Origin: Desmodesmus armatus
Lineage: Eukaryota > Chlorophyta > Chlorophyceae > Sphaeropleales > Scenedesmaceae
Direction: 5' to 3'
Assembly (NCBI GenBank): GCA_007449985.2
Contig: VIIQ02000103.1
Coordinates: 186,001 to 250,000, forward strand
Length of the DNA stretch: 64,000 bases
The position numbers and the translations under genes were made by a program. Shown here one piece after another: positions 23,883 through 34,260 of the stretch. Within the stretch, counting starts at the first letter, position 1. Each line of letters opens with the position of its first letter. Under the pieces are notes generated by a model that had not been told where the DNA came from, made no database searches, and saw only the letters and a program-made list of their open reading frames with translations.

Positions 23883-25741
23883 GGCAGCTGCTGAAGACCT
23901 CTTGCATACAATAAAAATTGATCAGCAGCGGCGTTTGTGATAGTTACATCCTGGGGCTGTACAATTGGGATGCTCAATTGGAGACAGAAGATCTCGTCGA
24001 TCTGGCAAGCTTCTGGGTGGAAGGATCACCTGAGATGTGCCGGCGCAGTCAATAAACCTTCAAACAGTTCAGAAAAATTGCTTGTGCCTGTGAAGGTCAA
24101 AACCGGCATAGCAGTTATAAACTTCAATTTTTGAATGCTTCAGGCGGTCCAGGACGCTCCAACAGATCATCTTTGCAGCGGTTGTGCTGCTTGTGTCTGA
24201 TGTGTCGCCCAAGCTTGATCTGAACACAGTGTAACTGCTCTGCATGCAGCTGCTGATGCGAGGTACAGCCGCACAGCACAGGCAGCACGGGTATGAGGCG
24301 ATTCAAGCCTTCCAGTCACATCCACCCTACAATAGGCAGTGCACGCGGTCATTGCCATGCAGTCCAGCGGAATTCACTCAGATACCTCTTGTCTGCCTGT
24401 GAAACCTGTTGTTGCGCCTCCAAACATTCAGCGATCCCTGGCAGGTGTGGGCAAAATTTCCCATCCTTCTGGCAGCAGTATACCTGAGCATACAGTCCAC
24501 CTTGAACCCGTAACAAAATACATTATTAGAATCGCCCTAGCACGCAGCATGCTTGCACAGTGTGCAATTCACAATCTGCAGAACACATGACCAATTCATC
24601 CTATTCAAGGAGAGTCTCACATGCATGTGATGGTACCCTGACACGGCCTCCATTTACCTTGTACATATAATGCTGGGACAGCAGCAAAAACAATCCGTGA
24701 TTGTGTCTTGAAAGCATTGCGTCTTCAAAGCAGGCTGCATGACAAGCCCGGTCCCAAGGACCAGCCCACATCAAGCCTTGCAGACACAAGCTCGGTGGTG
24801 AAATACCCCTAGGCTCAGAGCCTAGGGCATGTGCTGCATATGTGGGCATGTGACACTCATAGTCAAGGACATGCAAGTCATACAAGCATCGGTCTATCAA
24901 ATATAGCATTTCTAGCTATGAAGCGCAGAGAGCTCATGCCAGCCCAGCCAAAAGTGCCAACCTGAAGGAAATAAGTTCCAACCCCACAGAGTCATGCAAC
25001 TACCCAGCAGATGCAGACATAGCCCGTTCCTCAGAGGTGCAGTCCTATGCTGCTAAAAAACAGAGCAGATGTGGCAGGATGCCAGCAGCTCACTATGTGT
25101 ATAGTGAGCTTGCAAACCACTGCATACTGCTGCAATGTAGGGTGCAACTCCTTGCATATGTGATGACAAGATGCACCCAATGTGCTGCTGTCATTGCAGT
25201 GCAGCGATAGTTACTGTTAGTATGTCACAGAAACAGGACGGAACAGCACACTCCTTATGCACAACTCTGGGATACAAGTGTACAACATTTGCATCTTGGG
25301 TAACTTGTTTGCTCAAAGGGCTGATGTCCAGGATTGCACACAGCATTATTCCAGACCCTCAAGCACTGCTGCGCTTGGGTTCGCGTACACAATGCATCAG
25401 TACAGCCAGCTGCATGACAAACCCAGAAAGTTGGTGGTAGCACCATGCCTGCAGGGCACTGCCCTCAACAAACACATGCTAGCTCATACCATGGGGCAGC
25501 CAACATGCCCACACACAACTCCAAACATGCCGGCATGTGCACCATACACAAGAGAGGAGTGCCGATGCAGCCAACACATCAACAACATCTGCTATGGCCT
25601 GCCCACACACCTGCCATACTGGGTGTCACACTTCACCACACCACAAGCAGTCCCCAAGCACGAGGGACGACTCCTCTCAGGCTTCACCTGATAACTACAG
25701 GTGCAACTCGGACGGCACTGCATGTAACACAGCATGCCTGG
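23883..25741. other. Intergenic stretch between GT25 copy 2 and GT71 copy 1
   Basis: 1.9 kb between the start of the minus-strand GT25 gene and the end of the minus-strand GT71 gene. It should contain the GT25 promoter and the GT71 3' UTR. Only short frames without recognisable content are present. The part near 25.74 kb resembles sequence near the end of the second GT71 copy. Confidence 0.4.
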
Positions 25742-27268
25742 TCATTGCAGGCAGCAAGCCACCCATGCTGGCTGGCAGCGGAGGTAGTTCCTCAGCTGCA
25801 GCACCTCAACCTCAACATCAGTACCGGCTAGAGCATTCAGCACCTCGTACGAGTTCAAGTCCAGCCTAGACTTGTTGAACTCTGCAGGCAGCACAGCAGC
25901 AGCACCGGTGAACGCCCTCCACCGCCGGGGTACTGCAGGTGGCAGTTTGATGTGCTTGCGTGGCACATCAACCTTTGGCATGTGGGCATGAGCAAACAGC
26001 GGCACACCATCAGGGCTCCGTTGCAACATAGCTGACCCTGTGTCTTTGCCGTCCGCAGCATGCACGGCCCCCACCCCATGTGGCACAAGACCATAATTGC
26101 CACGCCCAAGAGCCAACCATGCATAAGGCAGGGTCTCCTTATCCCCCTGACCGATGTCAGAGAGCAAGGGATAGAACACATCCCCTCGCAAGTTCAGGTA
26201 GATAGCCAACAGCAGCGGCTGCCAAGCTCGCTGCTTGTCTAGAACCACCTGCCCGCTCTCATGGCTGCCCTTAGGTCGCATGTCTGGAGGTATGCCTAGC
26301 GCCTCCCACGCCCCGGCCTTGGCTTCACAACCCCAAAAATCCGGCCACATCAGCAGCCCTGCGTTTGTATACAAGGGCTCTTCAAACAAGAACGAAGGGT
26401 CCCGCAGTGGCAGGTTGTCTGCATCAAGGGACAGGATCTCCTGAAACCCACTGGCCAACATAGCCAGCTGCTTGCCAAGAAACTTGCGCTCCCGCATGTC
26501 GTCACGTGCCATCAACGGAAATGCTTCCCCCAAGTTGCGCAGCGTGACATTCCCCAGGGCAGTAAAGTCTGCTGCAACTGCCGCAGGGATTGGCTCATGA
26601 GGAGGCGCCCAAACCTCAATGGGTAACGTGCAGCCTGTGCGCCGTACAAATGCAACACAGCCAAACGCGGCTGGTGTATACTTGGGACCCCCACCCACCA
26701 GCACAATGCCTCTACCCTTGCTGCTGCCCTGCGGATATTCCCCTACATCGGCCAGGATTGCTGAAAGGTTGAGCCGAGCATCAAGTGGTGCCACAGGCGG
26801 ACCTGGTGTGGGCCGAGGGCTTTGCTTGGTACTGTCTGCTGCTTGTTGTTTCGTCTTCCCAGTCTGCTTGCTCCCGCATTCCCAGCACGGATCATATGCA
26901 TCATCAGCTGGCTGTGAACGGCTGCGCCAGACAATATCTGCCAGCTGTAGGCCCTGCTCAGCGGCTGCATGCACTGACACAAACGCCCGCACAACTGGGT
27001 GCGGGACGTTGAATGTTTCGGGAAGTCGGGAGCTGCCTTGCTGTCCTGCTGCCCAGAGGGTGCTGCTTAGCCAGCTGCTGCCTTCCAGCTTAGAGCAGTA
27101 GTGTGATTGGCCCAAGCGGTCTGGGAGGATTGCAATACATGCCATCCCGATCAGGAGAAGAGAAAACCCCAAAGCTGCGCGCCATGGAAGCTTCCTGGCC
27201 CGCCTGAGGCTGATCTTGGTACTGATCAAGGATTGTTGCCGGGTGCCGTTGAGCTGCACGGGTAACAT
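25742..27268 (-). CDS. GT71/MNN2-type alpha-mannosyltransferase, tandem copy 1 (intronless)
   Basis: One uninterrupted frame of 508 residues from the ATG at 27268 (MLPVQLNGTRQQSL), which aligns with the start of the second copy; the frame is open further up but only with non-ATG starts. A hydrophobic anchor at residues ~31-49 (AALGFSLLLIGMACIAIL) makes it a type II Golgi-like protein. The catalytic region carries GT71 marks: GRGIVLVGGG (~186-194), GCTLPIEVWAPPHEP, KFLGKQLAMLASGFQEIL, the DxD site SLDADNLPL (D282-D284), MWPDFWG, SHESGQVVLDKQ and GDKETLPYAW. The family adds alpha-linked mannose from GDP-mannose in fungal-type outer chains, but the linkage here is unknown. It shares most residues with the gene at 29.1-30.6 kb. 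Confidence 0.85.
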   Translation of the reverse strand: MLPVQLNGTRQQSLISTKISLRRARKLPWRAALGFSLLLIGMACIAILPDRLGQSHYCSKLEGSSWLSSTLWAAGQQGSSRLPETFNVPHPVVRAFVSVHAAAEQGLQLADIVWRSRSQPADDAYDPCWECGSKQTGKTKQQAADSTKQSPRPTPGPPVAPLDARLNLSAILADVGEYPQGSSKGRGIVLVGGGPKYTPAAFGCVAFVRRTGCTLPIEVWAPPHEPIPAAVAADFTALGNVTLRNLGEAFPLMARDDMRERKFLGKQLAMLASGFQEILSLDADNLPLRDPSFLFEEPLYTNAGLLMWPDFWGCEAKAGAWEALGIPPDMRPKGSHESGQVVLDKQRAWQPLLLAIYLNLRGDVFYPLLSDIGQGDKETLPYAWLALGRGNYGLVPHGVGAVHAADGKDTGSAMLQRSPDGVPLFAHAHMPKVDVPRKHIKLPPAVPRRWRAFTGAAAVLPAEFNKSRLDLNSYEVLNALAGTDVEVEVLQLRNYLRCQPAWVACCLQ

Positions 27269-29053
27269 AGCGGTGAAGCTTTGCAGACTGCATGCGGTTG
27301 GTTTCTCAAGCTTGTTGTCCCCATCTTCTGTGTGTAGCGAGTCAGATACCAAACCCTCTGGCTAGTCAAACATTAGTCAACAACCTACCAGATAGCAAAG
27401 CGATATCTTTTGTAAAAGCTTCGAGAGTGTTTTACAGCAGTTGGGTGATCAATGTGCCTAGTAAGGGAGCTCCTGCAGGCGACATATGGCTGAGTTGAAT
27501 CAAAGTGGTTGAATGGACAGCTGCAGCCATTTTTCTGCAGCCTGCATTCTACGGGACGTGTGTGCCTGTGGCTACAGGTTCTGCTGTATCGTGAGTTTGG
27601 TGGTTCAAAAAAAAAGCAGCTTCTTGGGGAACATGGCTTCTATGGCGCAGCAAGTCGTGAAACTGCCTCCGCTTGTGTTGTACATGCTGGCTACGTACTA
27701 ACACTTGCACATACACACATAAGTCACAATCGAATGTCTGCTTGAACAAGAGCCAGCATGCAAGGGATGCGCAACAATGCCTGGCGCTGCTGCAGCGCCT
27801 GCAGGCCAGCTGGCCAGCCTGTCAGGGTAGGTGCAACAGGCTGTGCAGCGCAAACGTGACCAACCCTTCACACAGCTGACTGTCATAGCAGCTATGATCG
27901 TGCTCAAGCTGTGGCGCCACAACATGACTGCTTGCCAGGGCAACCTGCACGGGGTTTTTGTGATTGGTCTGCTGTTGACCTCGCAGGCAAATGTATCACC
28001 ACCAGATGAAAAGAGCCACACCTGAATGCTGTGTGCTCTTGTCTTTGCCCTGTTTTTCACCGTCTTGCTGCACAGGACACAAGACTTAACATTGACAGCC
28101 ACACCCGTGACCAACTGGCTGCCTTCAACCTGCAAGTACTCGTGCAAGTGCAGCAGTCTGCAAGTGCAGCGGCTCATGTGAATGCAGGGCCTTGGCAAAG
28201 TTTTGCACTGCTCACGTGGCAGTACACATGTGACAATGTAGCCCTCACATGCTGGGCTGGCCAGCAAACCTTCCGCTGGCAAGCCAACTCAAAGTTTATT
28301 ATGCAATCAGCCAGGAGAGGTTCAGCTGTACACACACTGCTGAGCAGCCTGATCAGCACGTCTACTGAACATGCAGATGTGGTTGGGCCTGGTTTGTCGG
28401 TGATGCAAAGCTGCAGCCAGCGGCACAAGCGATGGACCACACATGCTACCAACTATGAAAGTGACCGATATCTGGTGCTCCGATATTGCAATTCAAAGGC
28501 GCCTGACAAAAATGTTGTAAATGCAAGTACAGCTGCAGCTGGTACACTGCCCCTCCTGCATCGGCTGTGGTCAGCACAGCCATGTGATTGCACTCGACCA
28601 AGTGCATGTTGCAACATGGACAGCTGCCACAGTGCAGTGCTGAGTTGTTGCGGATGCCTTGCACTGATCTTGCCAACACTTGTGGCTGCAAGATGGAACG
28701 ACAATGTGTCAAATCAAAAGGGGTTGTGAGGGGTGGGATGCAGCACTCCGGTCAGGCAACAAGACCATGACGAAACAGCGACCACTCAACAGCCAACACA
28801 CTCGTGAACCCGGCACAAGAACAGTGGCCAGTGCAGCTTGTGCATGTCCATGCATGAAGTCAACAGCAAGAAAAACAGACTGACAATGCACAATCCTGCC
28901 CCCATGGGTGGGCGCGCAGTAAGTGCCCGTGCCATGTGCGCAGGTGTCGACACACCACACAGCAACTACTACCTCACAAGGCCTCGACCATCTGGCACCA
29001 TTTATGTCCTCACAGTCAGCAACTACAGCGACATGGCCCTGCCCAAGGCCTGG
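27269..29053. other. Spacer between the tandem GT71 copies
   Basis: 1.8 kb holding the upstream region of copy 1 and the 3' side of copy 2. A 232-codon plus-strand frame at 28031-28729 has no recognisable domain and an odd Cys/His/Ser composition, so I did not call it. No repeat stands out. Confidence 0.4.
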
Positions 29054-30568
29054 TCACTGCAGGCAGCACGCCACCCACTCTGGCTGGCAGCGCAAGTACC
29101 TCCGCAGCTGCAGCACCTCAACCTCAACATCAACCCCGGCTAAAGCATTCAACACCTCGAACGAGTTTGGATCGACCCCAGACCCATTGACACCCGGCAG
29201 CAGCACCGCTGGCCCAGTGAACCGCTTGTAGCTACGGGGTGCTGCAGGCGGCAGCTCCACGTGCCCTCTAGGCACGTCAATCTTTGGCCAGTGCGCGTGA
29301 AGGAACAGCGGCACGCCATCAGGGCTCCGTTGCAACATGGCTGTCCCGTGAGTGCCATCCCCAGGGCTCACTTGGCCCACCCCATGTGGCACAAAGCCAT
29401 ACTTGCCAAGCCCCAGAGCCATCCAAGCATAAGGCAGGGTCTCCTTGTCACCCTGACCATCACGGGACAGCAAGGGGTAAAACACATCACCCCGCATGTT
29501 AAGGTAGATAGCCAGCAGCAGCGGCTGCCAGGCTCGCTGCTTGTCTAGGACCACCTGCCCGCTCTCATGGCTGCCCTTAGGCCGCATGTCTGGAGGTATC
29601 CCTAGCGCCTCCCATGCCCCGCCCTTGACTTGATTCTCCCAGAAGTCAGGCCACATCAGCAGCCCTGTACTTGCATACAAAGATTCCTCGAACAAGAACG
29701 AGGGGTCCAGCAGCGGCAGGTTGTCTGCATCAAGAAACAGGATCTCCTGGAACCCACTGGCCAACATGGCGAGCTGCTTAGCAAGAAACCGTTGCTCGCG
29801 CATGTTGTCATGCGCTATCGAAGGGAAGGCACCACCCAAGCTGCGCAGCGTTACGTTCAGAGCAGAAAAGTATGATCCAACTGCAGAGGGGATTGGCTCA
29901 TGAGGGGGCGCCCAAATCTCAATGGGTAACTTGCAGCCTGTGCGCCGTACAAATGCAACACAGCCAAACGCGGCTGGTGTATACGTGCGCCCCCCACCGA
30001 CCAGCACAATGCCCCTTCCCTTGCTGCTGCCCTGCGGATACTCCTCCACACCTGCCAGGATTGCTGAAAAGTTGAGCCGCGCAGTAACAGGTGCCACAGG
30101 CGGACCAGAGGAAGGCCGCACGGGCCTGCTGCTATCTGCTGCTTGAAACTTCTGCTTCCTACCCCGCTTAGCTCTGCACTCCGAGCACGGGTCAAACGCC
30201 TGATCAGCTGGCTGTGACTGGCTGCGCCAGACCATGTCTGCTAGCTGTAGGCCCTGCTCAGCAGCTGTGTGCACGGCTATGAAGGCCTGCACGACTGACT
30301 GTGGCACGCTGGATGTGTCCGGGAGGCTAGAGCTGCCTTGCTGCCTTGCTGCCTGTAGCGTGCGGCTGAGCCAGCTGTTGCCTTGCAGTTGGGAGCAGTA
30401 GCTTGGTTGAGCAAAGCGGCTTGAGAGGATGCGCAGAGACATCACACCAATCACAAGCAGTATAAATGCCAAAGCTGCGCCCCATCGAAGCTTCTTGGCC
30501 CGCCTGAGGCTGAGTTTGATGTTGCTGAAGGTATGTTGCCGCGTGCCGTTGAATTTGAAAGGCGGCAT
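29054..30568 (-). CDS. GT71/MNN2-type alpha-mannosyltransferase, tandem copy 2 (intronless)
   Basis: Single-exon frame of 504 residues, ATG at 30568 (MPPFKFNGTRQHTFSN). Same plan as copy 1: short basic cytosolic tail (LSLRRAKKLRW), anchor (GAALAFILLVIGVMSLRIL), Ser/Pro/Gln-rich stem, then catalytic region with GRGIVLVGGG, GCKLPIEIWAPPHEP, ILFLDADNLPLLDPSFLFEE, LMWPDFW, SHESGQVVLDKQ and GDKETLPYAWMALG. Copies differ mostly in the stem and in small indels. The two lie head-to-tail on the minus strand, indicating tandem duplication. Only 242 bp separate its start from the divergently transcribed FkbM methyltransferase, so they may share a promoter region. Confidence 0.85.
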   Translation of the reverse strand: MPPFKFNGTRQHTFSNIKLSLRRAKKLRWGAALAFILLVIGVMSLRILSSRFAQPSYCSQLQGNSWLSRTLQAARQQGSSSLPDTSSVPQSVVQAFIAVHTAAEQGLQLADMVWRSQSQPADQAFDPCSECRAKRGRKQKFQAADSSRPVRPSSGPPVAPVTARLNFSAILAGVEEYPQGSSKGRGIVLVGGGRTYTPAAFGCVAFVRRTGCKLPIEIWAPPHEPIPSAVGSYFSALNVTLRSLGGAFPSIAHDNMREQRFLAKQLAMLASGFQEILFLDADNLPLLDPSFLFEESLYASTGLLMWPDFWENQVKGGAWEALGIPPDMRPKGSHESGQVVLDKQRAWQPLLLAIYLNMRGDVFYPLLSRDGQGDKETLPYAWMALGLGKYGFVPHGVGQVSPGDGTHGTAMLQRSPDGVPLFLHAHWPKIDVPRGHVELPPAAPRSYKRFTGPAVLLPGVNGSGVDPNSFEVLNALAGVDVEVEVLQLRRYLRCQPEWVACCLQ

Positions 30569-30810
30569 GGTGACAGCGTTGAAAAGGGTGTATGTGTGTT
30601 GTCGGTTGCGTGACGAAACAATTCAGTCCTCCTCCTCTCCTCTCAGTGATCACCTGATCAGATCAGTCATGGTTTGTTTGAACCGGACATCGTCATACCC
30701 TGCGTGATAGTGGTTTTTTGGAACTTATTCATGCTGGGTACGTCGAGTTGGCCGACATCTGACATGCGTCTGGGATTGCTTTCAACAAGCAGATTGATCC
30801 AAGGGCCGGC
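30569..30810. promoter_or_regulatory. Divergent intergenic region, GT71 copy 2 / FkbM methyltransferase
   Basis: 242 bp between two divergent start codons, so both promoters and 5' leaders must lie within it or in overlapping 5' exons. No TATA box is obvious. Co-regulation is an inference from spacing. Confidence 0.4.
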
Positions 30811-32831
30811 ATGGCTATCTTCGCAAACAAAAGCTCAAAACATCGTGCAGCGTGGTCAGTACGTACAATTGCAGTTGCAGTGGGGTTATCGTGCCTGCTG
30901 AGTGTGTTGGTGTTGGGCACAAGCATCAGCACTGTTGGAGGGAAGGCAACCCCCTGCCTGCAGCCTCTGCTGCTGTCGACCCAGCAGGCAACAAGCCAGC
31001 AGCAGTTCAAGTTGCTAGAGCAGTTAGCAGCGTCTGCCTGCAATTTGACAGCTGCCTTGGATCTGCCCACCCCGAACGCAGTTGCTGGCATGCTGCACGC
31101 ATGTCAGGGCCACACCTGTGCCACCCTGTCAGCAACTGGTTACACACCTACACTTGGTGACAAAGCAGCAAGGTAAGTACATTAGTGCATATGCAGTCAC
31201 ATCAGTCCCTGGCTGCCGCTACTGCCGCACATCAAACTCAGCCCATGTGTGTCGTTTTCCCCAATCATGCTGCTGTTGCACCTGCAGAGTGGCCAACACC
31301 CGGGCAGGCTTCAGCATGTTTGTTTATCCGACTCAAGATATCGTGTCCAATAAACTGGCTGGCCCAAAGCTACGGACCTGGGAGCAGTACGAACTCAGCC
31401 AGGTCAAGTATGCCTTGGATCAGCAGCTGCCAACACACCCCTCGGCTGGCAGCAGAAGCAGCAGCACCCAGCAGCGGCCCCTCTTCATCGATGTGGGCGC
31501 AAATGTGGGCGTGTTTGCGCTGAATGCTGCAAAGCTGGGGGCCCGGGTGTATGCCTTTGAAGGTATGTGCATCTGCAGGCACGTCCCTGTTGGTCAGACA
31601 CATACTGTGGTGGGCAGCAGAGCTGCTGCGGTGCAGTGCCATGTCGACAGTTGCTCACTGCTAGGTCAGAACTTTATGTGCTGGCATCCAACACGGCTTC
31701 AGTCACTGCATGGGCATATGCAGCTGTTGCTCCCCTTGAGTTGGTCAGGTCTGCAAGGTCTAGCTAAGTTAGCAGGCTTGCTATATGTGATTGATGGGCG
31801 GCAGTGCTAGTCAGTCGTGCAGCGCTTCAGTGGTTTGCTATGGTGACTGTTGTGGCTGTTGGTGCTCATGTGGCTGTTGATGCACACATGTCTGGAGAAG
31901 TATTGGAACTTGAGGCCACGGCAGCGACACTCCTAGCTGTGTGTGCTGTGCTTGGAATGTGGGTGCTGGTACCCTGCGCTCACGCGTGTGTGTTTGTGTT
32001 GCTTGCGTGGCTTGCAGGCCTGAAGGATAACCTCAAGTTGCTCCGGTCGTCCCTCTGCATCAACCCCTACCTTCAGCAACACATCACACTCTTCCCATTG
32101 GGCCTGTCGTCAAAGAATGACACCTGCTGGGTTGTCTCGGACGACAACAACGTGGGTGATGGCTTCACAGCGTGCGGGCACAACACATCTGCTGAGGCGC
32201 AGGCAGCAGCGCAGCCGGGCTACAGCGTGCGCAGCAGTATGCTGCTCAGGCGGCTGGATGACCTGGTGCAGGAAGATGTGAAGGTGGGTTGCGGCCGCCG
32301 CCAAGGGTTGGCCTGCAGGGAAGCAGCGAGCAAGGTTGTGCTGCGCTAGCTGTGCTGTGCTTTGGTTGTTTGAGTGTGTATGGCGGAGGGCATTTGACAC
32401 AGACGCTACTGCATGGCATAGCATGATGTGCAACTGCCTGTCTGCAACGCCCAACAAAGGTTTCGACGTTTTTGAAAGTGACGCCATCCGCTGACTGCAG
32501 TGCCCCATCATGGCATGTGCTCCTGCCTGTACACACGCAGGTCATAAAAATGGATGTGGAAGGTCATGAACTCAAGGTGCTGCAGGGAGCAACCAACCTA
32601 CTGACAAAGCACAGGGTGTGGTTCATCATAGCAGAGGCAAACCGCGACATCATTGGCCTCGAGGCGGCCTACGAAGTGCTGACACTCCTGCGCAGCCTAG
32701 GGTACAGGGTCAGCACGAAAGGGTTCAAGGGACCCTGGGTGACGGATGCCCAGGTGCAGCAACGTACGGTCAGGTGGCGAGATGTCAACGTGTTTGCAGC
32801 ACATGAGGAGCTGTGGGGTAGGGGCTTGTGA
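30811..32831 (+). CDS. FkbM-family SAM-dependent methyltransferase, type II membrane protein (4 exons)
   Basis: Exons: 30811-31172, 31288-31562, 32018-32283, 32541-32831; 397 residues. A basic N-terminus (MAIFANKSSKHRAAW) precedes a membrane anchor (TIAVAVGLSCLLSVLVLGTS). The SAM-binding motif I is FIDVGANVGVFALNAAKLG at ~187-205, followed by VYAFEG and LKDNLKLLRSSLCIN. The typical FkbM segment VIKMDVEGHELKVLQGA is at ~302-318. FkbM enzymes O-methylate varied acceptors, including sugars; the membrane anchor suggests a Golgi lumenal enzyme. It lies beside two mannosyltransferase genes and near a GDP-sugar transporter, so methylation of glycan sugars is a reasonable but untested guess. Lysine/Gln-poor, Ala/Gln-rich stem between anchor and catalytic part. 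Confidence 0.87.
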
Positions 32832-34260
32832 GAGGGCCTCTTTCACCCTGCCCCTCTGGCCCCTGCCTGTGAGGGGCCCTGCGCGGCTGTGACCACCTCG
32901 AGTGACCGCAGCCCAGAGTGGTGGAGAGTGAGGGGCAGCGGAAGCTTTGGTATGTGTCGGCAATACTGCACTTTCTGACTGTCTTGTGTGCTGGACTGGA
33001 CACCCCCCAGTTCAGCACCGTTTGCTTGCTTGGTATCGTCCTGTCCATGCATCAACATAGGGCCACCCCTTGCTGCCAGTGTTTCTGCACTTGGAGCTCA
33101 CTGGTTGGCACCAAGGTTGGGGCTCTGCGCCCCTGCACCTCCATTGTACTGCACTTTTTTACTGATTTCCTCATCTCCCCGCTTTACGGTCTGGTCATAA
33201 TTAGGGCGCATAATCTTGACACTCTACCTCACAATTTGTCGCAACTTGCACGATAGGCTTTGAGATGCTTTTGGTGTGGCCCTTGTCTCTGAATGTCACC
33301 TGACACATCTAGTGTCACACATCATCAGCATCAATGGTATGGCTTCTGACGCACAGTGGTCGGTTGCGGGCTTCAACTTTAGTGTGCAAGGCCCGTGCGC
33401 AAGGCCAGGGAGCATAAAGTGCTTTTGCTTTTGCCAGGCTTGCAGCGTCGGACAGCCGTGCTGTAGTGCCTGTTTGGTGGTGTCAGGCACTGTGCTGGGA
33501 TCCATTTGGGCCATGGCGGTGTTGTTTGCGTGGTGTTGTGAGAAACCTCATTTGTCTTTCCTGTATCAGCGCCGCGAGAGGGACTGCGGGCTGTCCTATG
33601 AGCTGCCAGTAGCTATAGCTGGCCCATTGATATCTTGCTGTTGCCAAGCCATAAAAGACCATGTGTAAACAACCAGCAACACCCACACTGTGACGGTGAT
33701 CGGGTCAATAGCGCTAGTTGGTGTTGTGTTCATTGGGCTGAAGGATGTTGGTGTCAGCTGGGCTGCGTATGCAGGTGAATTTATGTGTCCTACTAGTTGC
33801 AGGCTGTAATATTCTGTGCACAATACGCTGTGACTTGTGCTGTGGTCTGCTGACAACAATGTTCAACACAATCGACCACCCCGACAAGAGAGCTCCAAAA
33901 AGACATGCATGCGCACGCGCTACTGCCACAAGCGACAAAGCTGCAGCAGGGACCCCTTGTTTTCAGCAAGTCTTCAGCTTGCTGACCACCAACATGTACA
34001 CACAGTGCCACCATACAAATCAACATGTATGTACATATTGTAGTGACGCAAAGCAACCTGCACAACACCCAAGCTTTGCTGGGTCCCCGACACAGACATA
34101 TCACCACAAAAGAACATTGCAGGGGGATACACACTCGCTGTGCACCCCACCCTCACTACGTGGCACAACCCCTGTCCTGTATCGTACATTATTCAACAAC
34201 GATGCTCTCCGGCCAGCCACAGCATGATTCAAGCAGCCGGCGAGGCTGTCAGCTGGTCCT
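32832..34260. other. Convergent intergenic region (FkbM gene / hydrolase gene)
   Basis: 1.4 kb between the 3' ends of two converging genes. It should hold both 3' UTRs. Open frames here are short and featureless. Confidence 0.4.

Noticed and set aside
28031..28729. 232-codon plus-strand frame between the GT71 copies
   Set aside because: No domain, Cys/His/Ser-biased mixture, no splice-supported extension; more likely chance openness.
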